A DNA stretch of 64,000 bases from Leptodesmis sichuanensis A121 (GTDB lineage: Bacteria; Cyanobacteriota; Cyanobacteriia; Leptolyngbyales; Leptolyngbyaceae), in NCBI RefSeq assembly GCF_021379005.1, contig NZ_CP075171.1, positions 2,790,001 through 2,854,000 on the forward strand, written 5' to 3'. This document shows, one piece after another, positions 54,519 to 63,616 of the stretch (positions are counted from its first letter, which is position 1; every line of letters begins with the position of its first letter). The notes beneath the pieces are model-generated. The model saw only the letters and a list, made by a program, of their open reading frames with translations. It did not search any database and was not told the DNA's origin. The translations under genes and the position numbers were made by a program.

Positions 54519-55892
54519 ATGGCCGAAGTTGCAGTCTCTCTACAGGGTATTTCAAAATGCTTCAGGCAGTATGCAAAACCCCTTGACCGATTAAAGGAGA
54601 TGCTTCTGCCAGGTAAAAAGCAGGGTCAGGAATTTTGGGCTTTACAGGATATTACCCTGGATATCTACAGGGGAGAAACGTTTGGCATAATTGGGCGTAA
54701 TGGAGCAGGTAAGTCAACCTTACTGCAACTGATATGTGGTACGTTGCAACCCACCAAAGGAACAGTTCAGGTGAATGGTCGGGTGGCAGCTTTACTGGAA
54801 CTGGGAGCCGGGTTTAATCCAGAGTTTTCTGGTCGAGATAATGTTTACATGAACGGGGCAATTCTGGGGTTGTCAAGAGCAGAAATAGACAAGCGATTTG
54901 ATGATATTGCTGCTTTTGCAGATATTGGCAACTTTATTGATCAGCCTGTCAAAACTTATTCTAGTGGAATGTATGTTCGATTGGCATTTGCCTCTGCGAT
55001 TCACGTTGAGCCGGATATTTTGATTGTCGATGAAGCATTAGCAGTTGGCGATATTTTCTTTCAACAAAAATGCTTTCGGCATTTAGAAAACTTACGTGAT
55101 AAAGGAACTTCCATTATCTTTGTCAGCCATGATACTCAAGCAGTTGTAAAGTTATGCGATCGCGCCATCATTCTACAAAATGGTTACTTGAAACACCAGG
55201 GAAAACCTGCTGATATGGCTGCGAAATACATTGAACTGTATTACAGTCAGTTTTATGATGAAGTGAACAGTGAGGTAAAGAGTGAAGCAAACGAACAGCC
55301 CAATTCAACTTCAGTTTCAACTGAAGAAAGTGACTCTTTGCCTGTTACGTTGACGGCTCCAGAAAGTCGTGCTGAATTTTTTAATCTCCCAACTGAATTT
55401 ACGTGCGATTTTCCAGCCAGCGATCGATACGGATGTGCAGTGGGGCTGATCCAGGGAATTGCAATTACAGGATCTCAAGGAGAGCACAAGTCTAGTTTTG
55501 AAGTTGGCGAAGAAATAACTTTATCCATCAAAATTAATCCTCACTCTATAGATCTGTGCCCGTTAAATATTGGATTTCAACTTAAGAATCGTCTGGGACA
55601 AATAGTTGTTGGAACTAATACTTGTATGATTGGAAAAATCATGGATCCTGAATTGTTTGGCCAATCATTTATTTGTCAGTTTAAATTCAACCTTTCTCTG
55701 TTTCCAGATCGATATACTATATCACCAGCAGTAGCTGAATACGAGCCTGATGCCTGTGTTATCTACGATTGGATTGAGGGTGCAACCGTCATTGAAACGT
55801 TCCTGAATGGATCGTTGCAACAGGCTGGAATTTACTTCCCAAACATAGTTGTTGAAACGGCTGGCACTGGTTTTCTAAAGGGTGATTGCTAA
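54519..55892 (+). CDS. Polysaccharide export ATPase (Wzt-like) with C-terminal domain
   Basis: 457 aa. Walker A GRNGAGKSTLL, signature TYSSGMYVRLAFA and Walker B ILIVDEALAVGD are in the first 245 residues. After a low-complexity linker, residues about 295-450 form a beta-sandwich-like domain (VGEEITLSIKINPHSIDLCP) like the Wzt C-terminal domain that reads the non-reducing-end modification of the glycan. That design goes with terminal methylation, and methyltransferases are abundant nearby. Confidence 0.93.
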   Translation: MAEVAVSLQGISKCFRQYAKPLDRLKEMLLPGKKQGQEFWALQDITLDIYRGETFGIIGRNGAGKSTLLQLICGTLQPTKGTVQVNGRVAALLELGAGFNPEFSGRDNVYMNGAILGLSRAEIDKRFDDIAAFADIGNFIDQPVKTYSSGMYVRLAFASAIHVEPDILIVDEALAVGDIFFQQKCFRHLENLRDKGTSIIFVSHDTQAVVKLCDRAIILQNGYLKHQGKPADMAAKYIELYYSQFYDEVNSEVKSEANEQPNSTSVSTEESDSLPVTLTAPESRAEFFNLPTEFTCDFPASDRYGCAVGLIQGIAITGSQGEHKSSFEVGEEITLSIKINPHSIDLCPLNIGFQLKNRLGQIVVGTNTCMIGKIMDPELFGQSFICQFKFNLSLFPDRYTISPAVAEYEPDACVIYDWIEGATVIETFLNGSLQQAGIYFPNIVVETAGTGFLKGDC

Positions 55893-56110
55893 AATAGCGA
55901 GAATGCTTGAGGTTGAGTGACTGAGAAGCCCATTGTCAGAATGAGGGGCATGGGATACCGTAGTCGCCCCATCTTAATTCCTGAGATCCTGACCACTCAA
56001 GGGTTTGATTGCCTCATCCCTTAAAAGACCAGTATCAGGGAACCTCCTACTGCTATACTTTCCATGAGTGAACTGGGTAGTTAACGGAGTGATCTAAGTT
56101 TCTAAGTTTG

Positions 56111-57109
56111 ATGCACAATCAAGAAATCATTTTCTGTATTCCGATTTATAACGACTGGGAGTCTGCTCGTTTATTGTTAGAGCAGATCGATTCAGTTGTT
56201 TATAAGCACAAACTGAATGCATCTGTTCTCTTGGTAGATGATGCCTCAACAGACTACATTCCGAAAGACTTAGCAGAGACGTTGGGCTATATTCAACAAC
56301 TTGAGATTCTCAAGCTACGAAGAAATTTAGGACATCAGCGAGCGATCGCACTGGGCCTGACATTTATTTATCAGGAGCGGCCCTGTCGCGCAGTCGTCAT
56401 CATGGATGGAGATGGCGAAGACTCACCCTCAGATGTAATCCGATTGCTAAAACAATTTGAAACTCATCAGGGAAAACGTATTATTTTTGCAAAACGCGCT
56501 CGTCGCTCTGAAGGTCTTAGATTCCGGATATTCTATCAGTTCTATAAACTAATCCACTGGGGATTAACTGGTCGAAAAGTCGAAGTCGGAAATTTTAGCA
56601 TTATTCCCTCTGAACTCTTGGAGCATATTGTTGGCATTTCTGAACTCTGGAATCACTACGCAGCAAGTGTTTTTAAGGCACGTCTGCCAATTGATAAAGT
56701 TGCGATCGCACGAGCCAAACGATTGCAAGGAAAATCAAAAATGAATTTCTTCTCCCTGGTAATTCATGGCCTAAGCGCTATTTCAGTTTTTGGCGAGGAA
56801 GTTGGTGTCCGGTTGCTGTTCGTAGCTAGCATTTTGATGCTCATAACATTATCAGGATTTTCCACTGTTGTAATCATCAAACTTTTTACCCCTCTAGCAA
56901 TTCCAGGATGGGCAACTTCTGCCGCGGTTGGCTTTCTCACTATTTTCCTGAATGCATTTCTACTTTCCTTAATTTTTGTCTTCACCATTTTGCAATCAAG
57001 AAATAACTCATCGTTCTTACCACTCAGAGACTACAAATATTATATAACTGGACTTATTGATAGTCGGTATCACCCAAAAATGCAGTATTTGGAGGCTAAT
57101 GATGATTAG
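56111..57109 (+). CDS. GT2 glycosyltransferase (DPM/bactoprenol type)
   Basis: 332 aa from ATG 56111. FCIPIYNDWESARLLLEQID, VLLVDDASTDYIP and MDGDGEDSPSDV (DxD) mark GT2. Two C-terminal membrane helices are at about residues 232-262 and 272-298. It probably charges undecaprenyl phosphate. The stop overlaps the next start. Confidence 0.9.
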   Translation: MHNQEIIFCIPIYNDWESARLLLEQIDSVVYKHKLNASVLLVDDASTDYIPKDLAETLGYIQQLEILKLRRNLGHQRAIALGLTFIYQERPCRAVVIMDGDGEDSPSDVIRLLKQFETHQGKRIIFAKRARRSEGLRFRIFYQFYKLIHWGLTGRKVEVGNFSIIPSELLEHIVGISELWNHYAASVFKARLPIDKVAIARAKRLQGKSKMNFFSLVIHGLSAISVFGEEVGVRLLFVASILMLITLSGFSTVVIIKLFTPLAIPGWATSAAVGFLTIFLNAFLLSLIFVFTILQSRNNSSFLPLRDYKYYITGLIDSRYHPKMQYLEANDD

Positions 57110-58901
57110 AATTTCAAACGATTTCATTAGAGAAAGACTGCAACTTATTACATTAATTCTCGCGATCTTACCTGCGATTATCATCGGTTTTTTAATTACT
57201 CAGAACTGGGTCAATATTCCCTGGGTAGATCAGTGGAATACACCTGGTGGCGTTTTCATCAAAATACATGAAGGAAGCCTGACACCAGATTATTTGATTA
57301 GCCAACATAATGAGAGTAGACTTCTTATCTATAGATTAATCTCTGTCCCCTTAGCATTTCTAACTCATTGGGATGTTCGATATGAGATTTTACTAATATT
57401 CTTAGTTGCCTGTGGAATCTCTATTAGCTTTTATCGTCTAATTACACTAACCTGCAGTCGCAATAAAGTAGTTCAACTTTTATTGCTTTCTGCAATTAAT
57501 TTACTGATTTTCAGTCCTATTCAACTAGATCCGACGGGAAATTGGTTGATGGGCATTCAAGTCATTATGTTTCTGGTAGTGCTCTGCATTGCCCTTTGTG
57601 TACTGGTTGCTTACTCCAGATTACGACTTTATCTTAAGTTTTTATTGTGTGTCATTTTAGCGTTAGTCAGCACTTTTTCGTTTGCTAATGGAATACTTTG
57701 CTGGATAGTTGTATTTCCTCCCCTGATTATACTTTCCGTCTCTTCCTGGAAAGAGATTCTTGAACGGAAAAAACTTTTCTTAGCATGGCTATTCTGTTTT
57801 GCGCTCACGCTGTACGTTTACTTTCATGATTTTAAAAGACCACACATCGCGTCCAATCCAATGGACTCTTTAAGTCATCCTCTTAAAGCTCTTTTATTTT
57901 TCTTTTCATTCTTGGGCTCGCCTCTTAGCTTCAAGAATTTACTGATTAGTCAAATAGTAGGTTTAATTTTAGTTTTATTATTTGTTTCAATATGCCTTTA
58001 TTTAATCCGGTTTCATTCGGATTTTAGATTAATTCAGAATTCAATAGGTTGGTTGGCATTTAGTTTGTATGTCATTCTGAGTTCAATAATAGTAACTCTT
58101 GGACGATTAGGTGATGGAATGCAATCATCACTTTATGCAAAATATACGACGGTTTCGATTTATTTCACAATTTCAATTATTGGTTTGGTTTATATCATTG
58201 TATCCCACGCTCGAGCTAATAGATATTTCTTCAAACATAGTCTACTGTTGCAGCGGACATTAATTACTCTAGGCATTGTAGGTTTAGTGTTACAGGGTCT
58301 TAGTTTTTCCCACGGTGTAAAATCGATGAAAGAACAGCGATTAAATCTTCTTTCTGGTAAGGCCTGCCTGCTACTGATTGACGTAGTAAAAAGCGATGAT
58401 TGCCTGATAAAACACGTTTATCCCCTCGTACAGGTCGAAAATTGGAATAGTTTAGAATATATAAAAAGCTCTGTTCCTATCATTAATGAAATGAAGCTGC
58501 TTTCACCCAGCCTAATAAAAAGTTCTAGGATTCGAGAAATTAATGGTGATCAAAATTTACCAGTTGGTGATGGAGTATTTGAGAATCTTGCAATAGATTC
58601 AACTGGTCAATACATTGCTACTGGCTCGCTTAATATTCATTCGAATCAAAATATTGGAGGTGTGGTGCTGGCTTATGCAGATCAGAAGAATGATGCAACA
58701 GTCTTTGCGATCGCTGATCTGGTTCTTGGTGCACCAGTAAACGTTACCAGCACAAAAGCCACTATGGTCTGGCAGGCTAAATTTTCAAGTGATCAAATTC
58801 CTGATCGTCCAACACAAATCACAGCTTGGGCAGTTGATACCGATACAGGAAAAATGTTTAAATTACAGCAGAAGCAACCTGACTTTAGGATACCAGGATA
58901 G
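57102..58901 (+). CDS. Large polytopic membrane protein
   Basis: 599 aa from ATG 57102 (ATGATG at 57099-57104; the ribosome binding site GGAGG at 57091 fits the second better). About 11 hydrophobic helices in the first 420 residues, then a soluble region of some 170. WVDQWNTPGGVFIKIHEG after helix 1 may be a catalytic loop of a GT-C enzyme, but no family is recognised. It overlaps the GT2 gene, so both are cotranscribed and may act together. It is noticeably AT-rich. Confidence 0.72.
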   Translation: MIRISNDFIRERLQLITLILAILPAIIIGFLITQNWVNIPWVDQWNTPGGVFIKIHEGSLTPDYLISQHNESRLLIYRLISVPLAFLTHWDVRYEILLIFLVACGISISFYRLITLTCSRNKVVQLLLLSAINLLIFSPIQLDPTGNWLMGIQVIMFLVVLCIALCVLVAYSRLRLYLKFLLCVILALVSTFSFANGILCWIVVFPPLIILSVSSWKEILERKKLFLAWLFCFALTLYVYFHDFKRPHIASNPMDSLSHPLKALLFFFSFLGSPLSFKNLLISQIVGLILVLLFVSICLYLIRFHSDFRLIQNSIGWLAFSLYVILSSIIVTLGRLGDGMQSSLYAKYTTVSIYFTISIIGLVYIIVSHARANRYFFKHSLLLQRTLITLGIVGLVLQGLSFSHGVKSMKEQRLNLLSGKACLLLIDVVKSDDCLIKHVYPLVQVENWNSLEYIKSSVPIINEMKLLSPSLIKSSRIREINGDQNLPVGDGVFENLAIDSTGQYIATGSLNIHSNQNIGGVVLAYADQKNDATVFAIADLVLGAPVNVTSTKATMVWQAKFSSDQIPDRPTQITAWAVDTDTGKMFKLQQKQPDFRIPG

Positions 58902-58925
58902 CCAATAAAATCGAGGTTAATGATA

Positions 58926-59633
58926 ATGACTAATGCTTTTACCTATGTTGGCAATGAACTGGATATATTTGCTTCAGCAACAAACTGGAAACAATATTTC
59001 TCCCGACAACTTCAACCTTATATCAGAGGCGATATTTTAGAGGTTGGTGCCGGAATTGGGACAACAACTCACATTTTATGTAGAGAAAAAAAAAGAAGTT
59101 GGACTTGCCTAGAACCAGATGTTCAGCTTGTGAATCGATTAATTGACTCATTACATGACACCACCTTGCCTGTTAAGCCATCTGTTATAAACTCTACAGT
59201 GAACCAACTCCTGCCAGATCAGCAATTTGATACTATCCTCTATATCGATGTATTAGAGCACATCGAAAATGATGCAAATGAGTTAATCACTGCTGCCAGT
59301 CACTTACGGCAAAATGGTATGCTAATTGTGTTATCGCCTGCTCACCAGATGCTCTATACACCTTTTGATCGGGCAATTGGCCACTTTCGGCGGTATGATA
59401 AAGCTTCACTGAAAGCAATCTCTCCCCCTGGTTTAACGCTGAAGCGTTGTTTCTATTTAGATAGCGTAGGGCTACTGGCATCTCTTGGCAACCGCCTGCT
59501 TTTACAATCAAGTATGCCAACGCCGAAACAAATTTGGTTCTGGGATCGAGTGATGATTCCGTTATCCCGATGGCTTGACCTGCTCTTGGGTTATCGTATT
59601 GGCAAATCCATTGTTGCTGTCTGGCAGCAGTGA
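58926..59633 (+). CDS. Class I SAM methyltransferase
   Basis: 235 aa from ATG 58926 (MTNAFTYVGNELDIF); an ATG two codons earlier is possible. Motif I is ILEVGAGIGTTTHIL and the later motif FDTILYIDVLEHIENDANEL. It is 24 bp after the membrane protein and part of the same run. Confidence 0.88.
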   Translation: MTNAFTYVGNELDIFASATNWKQYFSRQLQPYIRGDILEVGAGIGTTTHILCREKKRSWTCLEPDVQLVNRLIDSLHDTTLPVKPSVINSTVNQLLPDQQFDTILYIDVLEHIENDANELITAASHLRQNGMLIVLSPAHQMLYTPFDRAIGHFRRYDKASLKAISPPGLTLKRCFYLDSVGLLASLGNRLLLQSSMPTPKQIWFWDRVMIPLSRWLDLLLGYRIGKSIVAVWQQ

Positions 59634-59744
59634 TCTGCTTTAGAGTTTTAGAGTACATTAAATACTTTTGGGAATGTACTTAGCACAATCTTCAGACATG
59701 GTAAATTCTGTCATCCTAATAGCAATGGAAAAGACCAGTAAACT

Positions 59745-61364
59745 ATGAACTTGAGTGCCACTAATATAAAAATAACTCGAACTCAACTAATCGACTTTTT
59801 AATCATTCCGTCGCTTATTTTTATTGCCTGTTATTTAGTATTTCTAACTTCAGGATTATTATCTTCAGGATTTCGTTTTTTCATTAATGACCACATTATG
59901 GTCGCTATGGATCATGATTTGAAGGAGAGTGGCTTTCTCGCAACAGTACAAAAATGGTTATTGATCGATCGCAGTTTTGGCAGATTTCAACCGTTCTACT
60001 ACACGCAAGCAATTATTCTGACGATTTTTCTCGGAGTTAGTTCCACGGCTTGGTTTAGCTATGCCTATGTGCTAACAAGCTTGATGGCCTACTTCCTTTT
60101 CCTTTTCGCTCGTTTTTTAGAAATTCCGTTTTTAATTGCTTTGACATTTCCGAGTTTGGCCCTGATAGGTTCACAAGCCATTACATGGGCACAACCCAGC
60201 CATCCTCAGTTGGTAGGAACCTTTTTGCTATCAGCCTCATTGCTCTTTGCTGGCATCACCGCAAAAGTAGATCGCTATAAAGAATTTTTTAATATTATCT
60301 TAATTTGTCTTGTCTTTTTGATGTCTCTTAGTAAAGAGTCATACATTATTTTTATTCCTGCCTTGGCATTTATTAAGGTTTGGTTGTACCACCGAATTCA
60401 GCAAGTATCCTTCCGTCGTGCTTTCATACAAAACTGGCTTGTAATTGCTGCATTGTTTGGCATAGCTTTTCTAGAAATTTTATATATCATTTTTGGCATC
60501 AGTATCCGGGGCATGGGGTACGCTGGTCTGGATGAAAATACCCTTCAAATCTCTAAGGTTTCATCTGCGACTATAACTCTGTTTCAGCAAAGTCATTTGG
60601 CGCTTTTTGTTCTCTCATTCGTTCTCACTCTAATTGTTACTTTATGGAAACGGCAATCCCTTAAAGAGTTAGTTAGTCAGCTTATTCCTATCTTTATAAT
60701 ATTCCTTTTAATCGCAGTTCCTCAAATCGTACTCTATGCTAAGTCTGGATTCTATGGAGCTTATTTTATTCCTGCCACTGTAGGAACTGCTCTCTTAATC
60801 TCTTACACAATATTTCTGCTGAGTTCTCGCTCAAAAATTTTGAGTAAGTTTGTATTAGGAATAGCTATTTTTATAATTTACACTGAGATAGTTACAATGT
60901 GGGGTTCTTATAGCCAGATGGCTAAAGATAGCAAAACTATTAATAATCTATTTCAGGCAATTCATTCCTGTACTCCTAATAATGAACCTGTACTTATTGT
61001 TGCAAATCCCAGAGTTCGCTTTGAAGCTTATATAGCGATGAAGGCAACATTGAACTCGGTATTTCAGCGAGATAATCTTCTGATTGCTACCTATGGCCTA
61101 GAAAAAACAGACTTCTTCTCGGATACTCTTGGGGATCCTGAGAAGACGTTGTTGTATTTGGATCCATCAGCCATTTCCAAACATTTTGAGAACAAAACAA
61201 TACTCAATTTTCCAGATAAAAGCAAGATCAAAGCAATTGTGGTGTTTGATGATTTAGATAATGATTTTCTGAAAACCTCATCAAGTTGGTTCATACCTGA
61301 GAATTTTCAGCGTACTAACTTCTCAACCACTATTGCGTTAGCTAGATTGTACTGTAAGCAATGA
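59745..61364 (+). CDS. Polytopic membrane protein, glycan-region
   Basis: 539 aa with about ten helices and a C-terminal soluble part of about 140 residues. No motif is decisive. The layout resembles the 57102 and 46565 genes, suggesting a membrane glycosyltransferase. AT-rich like its neighbours. Confidence 0.6.
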   Translation: MNLSATNIKITRTQLIDFLIIPSLIFIACYLVFLTSGLLSSGFRFFINDHIMVAMDHDLKESGFLATVQKWLLIDRSFGRFQPFYYTQAIILTIFLGVSSTAWFSYAYVLTSLMAYFLFLFARFLEIPFLIALTFPSLALIGSQAITWAQPSHPQLVGTFLLSASLLFAGITAKVDRYKEFFNIILICLVFLMSLSKESYIIFIPALAFIKVWLYHRIQQVSFRRAFIQNWLVIAALFGIAFLEILYIIFGISIRGMGYAGLDENTLQISKVSSATITLFQQSHLALFVLSFVLTLIVTLWKRQSLKELVSQLIPIFIIFLLIAVPQIVLYAKSGFYGAYFIPATVGTALLISYTIFLLSSRSKILSKFVLGIAIFIIYTEIVTMWGSYSQMAKDSKTINNLFQAIHSCTPNNEPVLIVANPRVRFEAYIAMKATLNSVFQRDNLLIATYGLEKTDFFSDTLGDPEKTLLYLDPSAISKHFENKTILNFPDKSKIKAIVVFDDLDNDFLKTSSSWFIPENFQRTNFSTTIALARLYCKQ

Positions 61365-61478
61365 AGAATACTTTACTCTATTCGTTAGTTTTGTCTTAAT
61401 TAGAGGTTCATATCTGTTGATGAAGCTATCAGTTACCAGCCTATGATTTTCCTCCAAATAGGTATTGAAGGATAAGAT

Positions 61479-62321
61479 ATGCGAATTTTTCAAGAGATCC
61501 TTTTATGGATCTATCAATTTTTTAAGAAAAGTGGACTTCTTGAAACTGGGTGGTTTCAGTATTTATTTAGTGTGGCTTATTTCTCATACAAACGCTATCT
61601 TGAAGATCCTTTTTGGGGACTAACAAAGAAATATCCAGAGTTATTTAAGGGAGGCAATATCCTCGATATTGGTGCCAACATTGGCTATACTTCCTGTGTT
61701 TTCTCAAAAGCCATTACGCCAAACTTTCGAGTCTATGCGTTTGAGCCAGAAGAAGAGAATTTTACTACTCTAAAAAATACGATCAAACTTCATCGGGTAG
61801 TAAACAAAGTCATTCCCATTCAGGCGGCTGTAGGAGAGTCTTCGGGAGAAGTAGAGCTTTGGTACAACGAGACGCATCATGCCGATCATCGAATTCTTAC
61901 AGAAAGGTACAAAGAAACTGGCATCAACTTATCACGGGTTTCTCAGATTCCTATGTGGTCGATCGATCGATTTGTAGAGCTTGAAATAGGTCAGGTACCT
62001 ATTAAATTTATAAAAATTGATGTACAGGGATACGAACTACCTGTTTGTTTGGGTATGCAACAAACATTAAATAATAACCCAGATCTGGTGATTGCTGTAG
62101 AGTATTCGCCCAGTAGTATCACTGATTTAGGCTTTCGCTCGGAAGATCTTTTAAACTTCTTCTTGGAAAGAGCATATTTTATGTATTCTATAACTCAACG
62201 AGGAAATCTGGAGTTGATTGGCAATATTAGCCCTGACCAACTTGATAGTATTAACCGGATTGTAAAAAGACGGGGTTATATCGATCTCTTATTCACCCAA
62301 AAACAACTTTCAATGAGTTGA
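61479..62321 (+). CDS. FkbM-family methyltransferase
   Basis: 280 aa. NILDIGANIGYTSCVFSKA, VYAFEPEEENFTTLKNTI and IKIDVQGYELPVCLGMQ are the FkbM hallmarks. The first 35 residues are hydrophobic/aromatic. It probably O-methylates a sugar hydroxyl, possibly the chain end read by the Wzt domain (inference). Confidence 0.9.
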   Translation: MRIFQEILLWIYQFFKKSGLLETGWFQYLFSVAYFSYKRYLEDPFWGLTKKYPELFKGGNILDIGANIGYTSCVFSKAITPNFRVYAFEPEEENFTTLKNTIKLHRVVNKVIPIQAAVGESSGEVELWYNETHHADHRILTERYKETGINLSRVSQIPMWSIDRFVELEIGQVPIKFIKIDVQGYELPVCLGMQQTLNNNPDLVIAVEYSPSSITDLGFRSEDLLNFFLERAYFMYSITQRGNLELIGNISPDQLDSINRIVKRRGYIDLLFTQKQLSMS

Positions 62322-62326
62322 TTCGA

Positions 62327-62428
62327 ATGAGATTCCCAAAAAAAATAACTTACCTTCTTAAGAAGCAATGGCTGCCTAGCTTAGCCATTCTAATGATCGG
62401 CGTCTTAGTTTATGCAGCCGTTTTAATC
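62327..62428 (+). pseudogene. Polytopic membrane-protein gene, 5' fragment (interrupted by IS)
   Basis: 34 codons, starting MRFPKKITYLLKKQWLPSLA and including the first hydrophobic helix. The frame enters the insertion sequence after AAVLI and stops at TAA 62447-62449. The rest resumes in frame at 63617. It follows FkbM by 5 bp. Confidence 0.85.
62421..62428. repeat. Target-site duplication (left)
   Basis: TTTTAATC, repeated at 63609-63616. Confidence 0.9.
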
Positions 62429-63608
62429 GAGTGCATCCCAGTTTTGTAAGACTCATTTTGAGAATTGCCCATTAAGGTAAGCACAGCGTTGCTTCAGCAC
62501 CTGTGGTACGTTACCCTTTTCCCACTGCGCCCCCGATATCTTGACGCGCCGCCCGACTTGTTTGACCGTTGATTCAATTGCACCAGAACCAATGGAAATG
62601 CCTTCGGCTTGATAATAGCCATAGTTGACAATCCGCTGTCGATGCTTGTTGAGATAGGCAATGAAAGTCGCAACCCGCTCGTGTTGCCAATCCTCAAACT
62701 GGATGATCGCTCCCTCGACATCGCCCTGCCACAAGCAGGCTTCCACCACCGCTAAACGTTGCTGGGAACCACCCACCTTGCCCAAATTCTCGATGAGGTG
62801 ATACCAATCCAAAATCTCCCGTCTTTGGGTCGTGGTGCCGATCTGGGCATAAATATTCCAGATCCCATCGTGCCCATCTCCTAAGCAAGTGAGCGGGTCA
62901 GACAAGGGTTGAGGGTTGACCCAGTTAACCAATTGCTCGTTATCCTGGAAAAAAGCAGCCACACAGCACTCGTGCAGATTCACCCCTTGTAATCTCGCCA
63001 TTCACTCGGTTGTCCTTGAGGGTTCGCAATCGTACTTTGCCGCCGTCTACACTCATCTCCTCAACCACTCCTGCCACTTGCGGTAACTCGAAGGTTTGAC
63101 GATGGACTAATCGTTGTTGAGTGCTGTGAGTAACCTTCACCCCAGTCAACACTTCGATGTCTTCTGCCGCTCGCTCATACGACTCGTTGGCACTGAGCAA
63201 CAAACAACACTGCTCCAGGTAAGGACTCCAGCGTGTGTAGGCTTTCACCTCCAGAATTTGTGCCTGTTTCTCGCTCAAGTGCAGTCGTCCGACGATACTG
63301 TCGAGGCTGCGCTTTCGTCCACTTGTGGTGCCGCTGCTTGTTGCAATAAAAAATCCCCGAGTTCTGGACCGACGTGTTCCAGCAGATGCCCTCTTACTGC
63401 TACCTCAATCCCTGCTAATGTTTTTACTTGCTCCGGGTCGGTTTCCTCGTACAGCAGAGCGGCAAGGGCACGAGCATGGGCTTGAATTTGGGCTTTTTTC
63501 TCAGCGTCCATTGGAGTTATCGGCTAAAGGTGGAATGCTCAAAGTTTAGCGTTGTCTCCCAAACATAGCCCTAAGCACTTATACTCATCGCAAATGTGGG
63601 ATGCACTC
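62429..63608 (-). mobile_element. ISKra4-type insertion sequence, 1,180 bp
   Basis: Both ends carry GAGTGCATCCCA as perfect 12-bp inverted repeats (left 62429-62440; right 63597-63608 in inverse). Flanked by 8-bp duplications TTTTAATC. The transposase is on the minus strand but its frame is broken in three places. Precise removal restores the host reading frame. Confidence 0.93.
62453..63511 (-). pseudogene. ISKra4-family transposase, frameshifted
   Basis: It starts at ATG 63511 (MDAEKKAQIQAHARALAALL) and is split over several frames. Break 1 is at a T6 run (plus 63348-63353): one more T would join GDF to FIATSSGTTSGRKRSLDSI. Break 2 is near 63016: one more C gives RTPQGQPSEWRDYK. Break 3 is near 62986: one more G gives YKGVNLHECC. 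Downstream the conserved LTCLGDGHDGIWN, REILDWYHLIENLGKVGG and GSGAIESTVKQ are intact to 62453. Either a decayed copy, or homopolymer undercalls. Frameshift 1 might also be programmed (T TTT TTA heptamer). Confidence 0.85.
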
Positions 63609-63616
63609 TTTTAATC
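63609..63616. repeat. Target-site duplication (right)
   Basis: TTTTAATC, partner of 62421-62428. Confidence 0.9.
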
